Part shown: positions 4,234 to 5,329 of the stretch, piece by piece | Position numbering within the stretch: the stretch's first letter is position 1 | Layout: the number at the start of each line of letters is the position of its first letter | Assembly (NCBI GenBank): GCA_021775385.1 | Contig: JAJFHW010000244.1 | Coordinates: forward strand, 1-5,329 | DNA from: Hyphomicrobiales bacterium | GTDB lineage: Bacteria > Pseudomonadota > Alphaproteobacteria > Rhizobiales > HXMU1428-3 | Direction: 5' to 3' | Length of the DNA: 5,329 bases | Position numbers and translations under genes: made by a program | Notes under the pieces: model-generated | The model's database searches: none | What the model saw: the letters and a program-made list of their open reading frames with translations, nothing else | What the model was told of the DNA's origin: nothing

Positions 4234-5329
4234 ATGTATATGCGTAGCGTTGCGCTATTAGTCGCAGCACTTGGGACAATCACACTATCAACAGATGCAA
4301 ATGCAACATCGCGTTTGGATCGTGAGAGAGCCCATAGAGCCGCACCAGCTTGTACCGTCCACCGGGTACAGCCAGTGCACTATCGTCAGGTTAAACGTAA
4401 AGTTCTAGTTTCTAGAGCAAGACGTCAAGTTCAATACACACCAGCTGTTTACGGCTGGCAAGCTTCAAAACAGCTTGTTCGTCGTGGATGGACTGAAACA
4501 AGAGTTATTCCAGCTAGACATCGTCTTAAAATGGAACGTGTTTTAGTAAGCAAAGCTTACGCAAAAACACATCACACACCAGCCAGATATGCAACACGCA
4601 CAGAACGCGTGCTTGTAAAACGCGGTTGGACTGAAACTCGTTCAACACCAGCAACTTATGGCTGGAGATCACAACGTGTTCAAGTCAAACGTGGTTGGAC
4701 TGAAACTCGCTCAACACCAGCAACTTATGGCTGGAGATCACAGCGTGTTCAAGTCAAACGTGGTTGGACTGAAACCCGCTCAACGCCAGCAACATATGGC
4801 TGGAGAACTGAGCGCGTAATGACTAGCCGTGGTGGTTATGACCGTGTAAGCACACCAGCTGTTTACGGATACAAAAAACAACGTGTCCTAGTAAAACGCG
4901 GTGGTGTTCACTACACAAAATCAGCTCCTGTTTACAAAACTGTGTACAGAACACACCGTGTAGCTGTTCGTAGTAAACCATGTAATTGTAATGATCGCGG
5001 TCATCGTCATCGCTCTCGTACATCATACAAAACGAAACGCGTGGCAACACGTGTGTTAGTTCGTGGTGGACGTCGCACGGCACACCGCACACCAGCTGTA
5101 TACGCTTGGAAGCAACAACGTGTTCAAGTGAAACGTGCATCTCACCGTCTAGTACGCCGCCCAGCGGTATACAAAACAGTTAAGAGAAAAGTGATGACGT
5201 CTCGTGGTCGCACACACCGTGTATATCACCCAGCTGTTTACGCAACAAAACGTGTAAAAGTAATGACATCTCGTAGTCGCTCGCACCGTGTATATCACCC
5301 AGCTGTGTACTCGACTAAACGCGTAAAAG
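4234..5329 (+). CDS. Secreted, highly basic 23-residue tandem-repeat protein, C-terminus missing
   Basis: I do not recognise a named family. The frame is open for 365 codons from 4234 to the right edge. It begins with a clear signal peptide: MYMRSVALLVAALGTITLS, then a likely cleavage after DANA (residue 24). The rest is almost entirely repeats of 23-24 residues, from residue 39 onward, with a conserved TPA[VT]Y core and an RVxVKR end. After the signal there are about 88 Lys/Arg but only about 11 Asp/Glu in 341 residues, so the mature protein is very basic. There are three cysteines: Cys40, and Cys250 and Cys252 in a CNCN motif. Alternating residues in RVxVKR suggest beta strands and the Pro-Ala-x-Tyr-Gly a turn, so a beta-rich solenoid or hairpin array is possible. 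A role in the envelope or outside the cell, perhaps binding polyanions such as LPS, nucleic acid or acidic polysaccharide, is inference. Biased codon order in the repeats leaves a long open frame on the opposite strand, which I treat as an artefact. Confidence 0.85.
   Translation, partial: MYMRSVALLVAALGTITLSTDANATSRLDRERAHRAAPACTVHRVQPVHYRQVKRKVLVSRARRQVQYTPAVYGWQASKQLVRRGWTETRVIPARHRLKMERVLVSKAYAKTHHTPARYATRTERVLVKRGWTETRSTPATYGWRSQRVQVKRGWTETRSTPATYGWRSQRVQVKRGWTETRSTPATYGWRTERVMTSRGGYDRVSTPAVYGYKKQRVLVKRGGVHYTKSAPVYKTVYRTHRVAVRSKPCNCNDRGHRHRSRTSYKTKRVATRVLVRGGRRTAHRTPAVYAWKQQRVQVKRASHRLVRRPAVYKTVKRKVMTSRGRTHRVYHPAVYATKRVKVMTSRSRSHRVYHPAVYSTKRVK
4348..5328 (+). repeat. About 13 tandem 69-72-bp units coding 23-24-residue repeats
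   Basis: In residues of the 4234 protein the units are 39-61, 62-84, 85-107, 108-130, 131-153, 154-176, 177-199 and 200-222 (all exactly 23), 223-246 (24), a divergent stretch 247-277, 278-301 (24), 302-324, 325-347 and a partial 348-365. Within a unit, position 9 is Pro, 10 Ala or a substitute, 12 Tyr, 14 often Trp, 18 basic, 19 Val and 23 Arg. Units 131-153 and 154-176 (bases 4624-4692 and 4693-4761) differ at only two of 69 bases. Confidence 0.92.

Noticed and set aside
4227..4240. TATAAT just before the repeat-gene start, suggesting leaderless transcription from 4240
   Set aside because: No acceptable -35 box lies at the right distance (TTATTA-like only), and a good ribosome site is placed for the ATG at 4234.
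4823..5140. Open frame of 105 codons on the minus strand, rich in His and Cys
   Set aside because: It lies wholly inside the repeat-protein gene. The plus frame has a signal peptide, a ribosome site and repeats conserved at the protein level with synonymous differences, so the opposite frame is a by-product of repeated codons.
4348..5328. CRISPR array or non-coding satellite
   Set aside because: The 69-bp units are contiguous without unique spacers, and their differences keep the reading frame and protein motif, so they are coding repeats.

Overview
The window reads as chromosomal DNA of a low-GC alphaproteobacterium. The main clue is the start of a very large NAD-dependent glutamate dehydrogenase of the 180-kDa type (GdhZ-like), together with a LemA/TPM-domain gene cluster in an AT-rich background. 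No mobile element, tRNA, rRNA or CRISPR array was seen. The taxon is inferred from gene content only.

Four genes lie on the minus strand and one on the plus strand. From right to left on the minus strand they are: lemA, an envelope lipoprotein (3104-3712); a secreted, membrane-anchored YgcG-type TPM protein (2207-3031); a second TPM protein with a two-helix membrane hairpin (1513-2154, start moved from a GTG at 2184); and, after a 269-bp gap, the N-terminal quarter of the glutamate dehydrogenase (1-1243, running off the left edge). LemA and TPM proteins are commonly encoded together and are thought to act at the cell envelope. Here a strong intrinsic terminator sits between lemA and the two TPM genes, so the TPM pair probably depends on read-through or on a promoter inside lemA.

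The most unusual part is the right third. After a 520-bp divergent intergenic region, a plus-strand gene starts at 4234 and is still open at 5329. It encodes a signal peptide followed by an extremely basic protein built from about 13 tandem units of 23-24 residues with a Pro-Ala-x-Tyr core. Two adjacent units are almost identical in DNA and differ only at synonymous sites, so the array has recently expanded. I do not recognise a named family; an envelope or extracellular structural or polyanion-binding role is an inference.

The intergenic region is itself rich in structure. It holds a possible plus-strand promoter, a perfect 24-bp palindrome just downstream of it, several hairpins, and a terminator-like hairpin about 50 bases before the start codon. 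The 3' arm of that hairpin could also pair with the gene's Shine-Dalgarno sequence. This suggests a regulated leader of about 300 nt, or a separate small RNA, ahead of the repeat-protein gene. Two LacI-family-like operator sequences lie upstream of the glutamate dehydrogenase gene.
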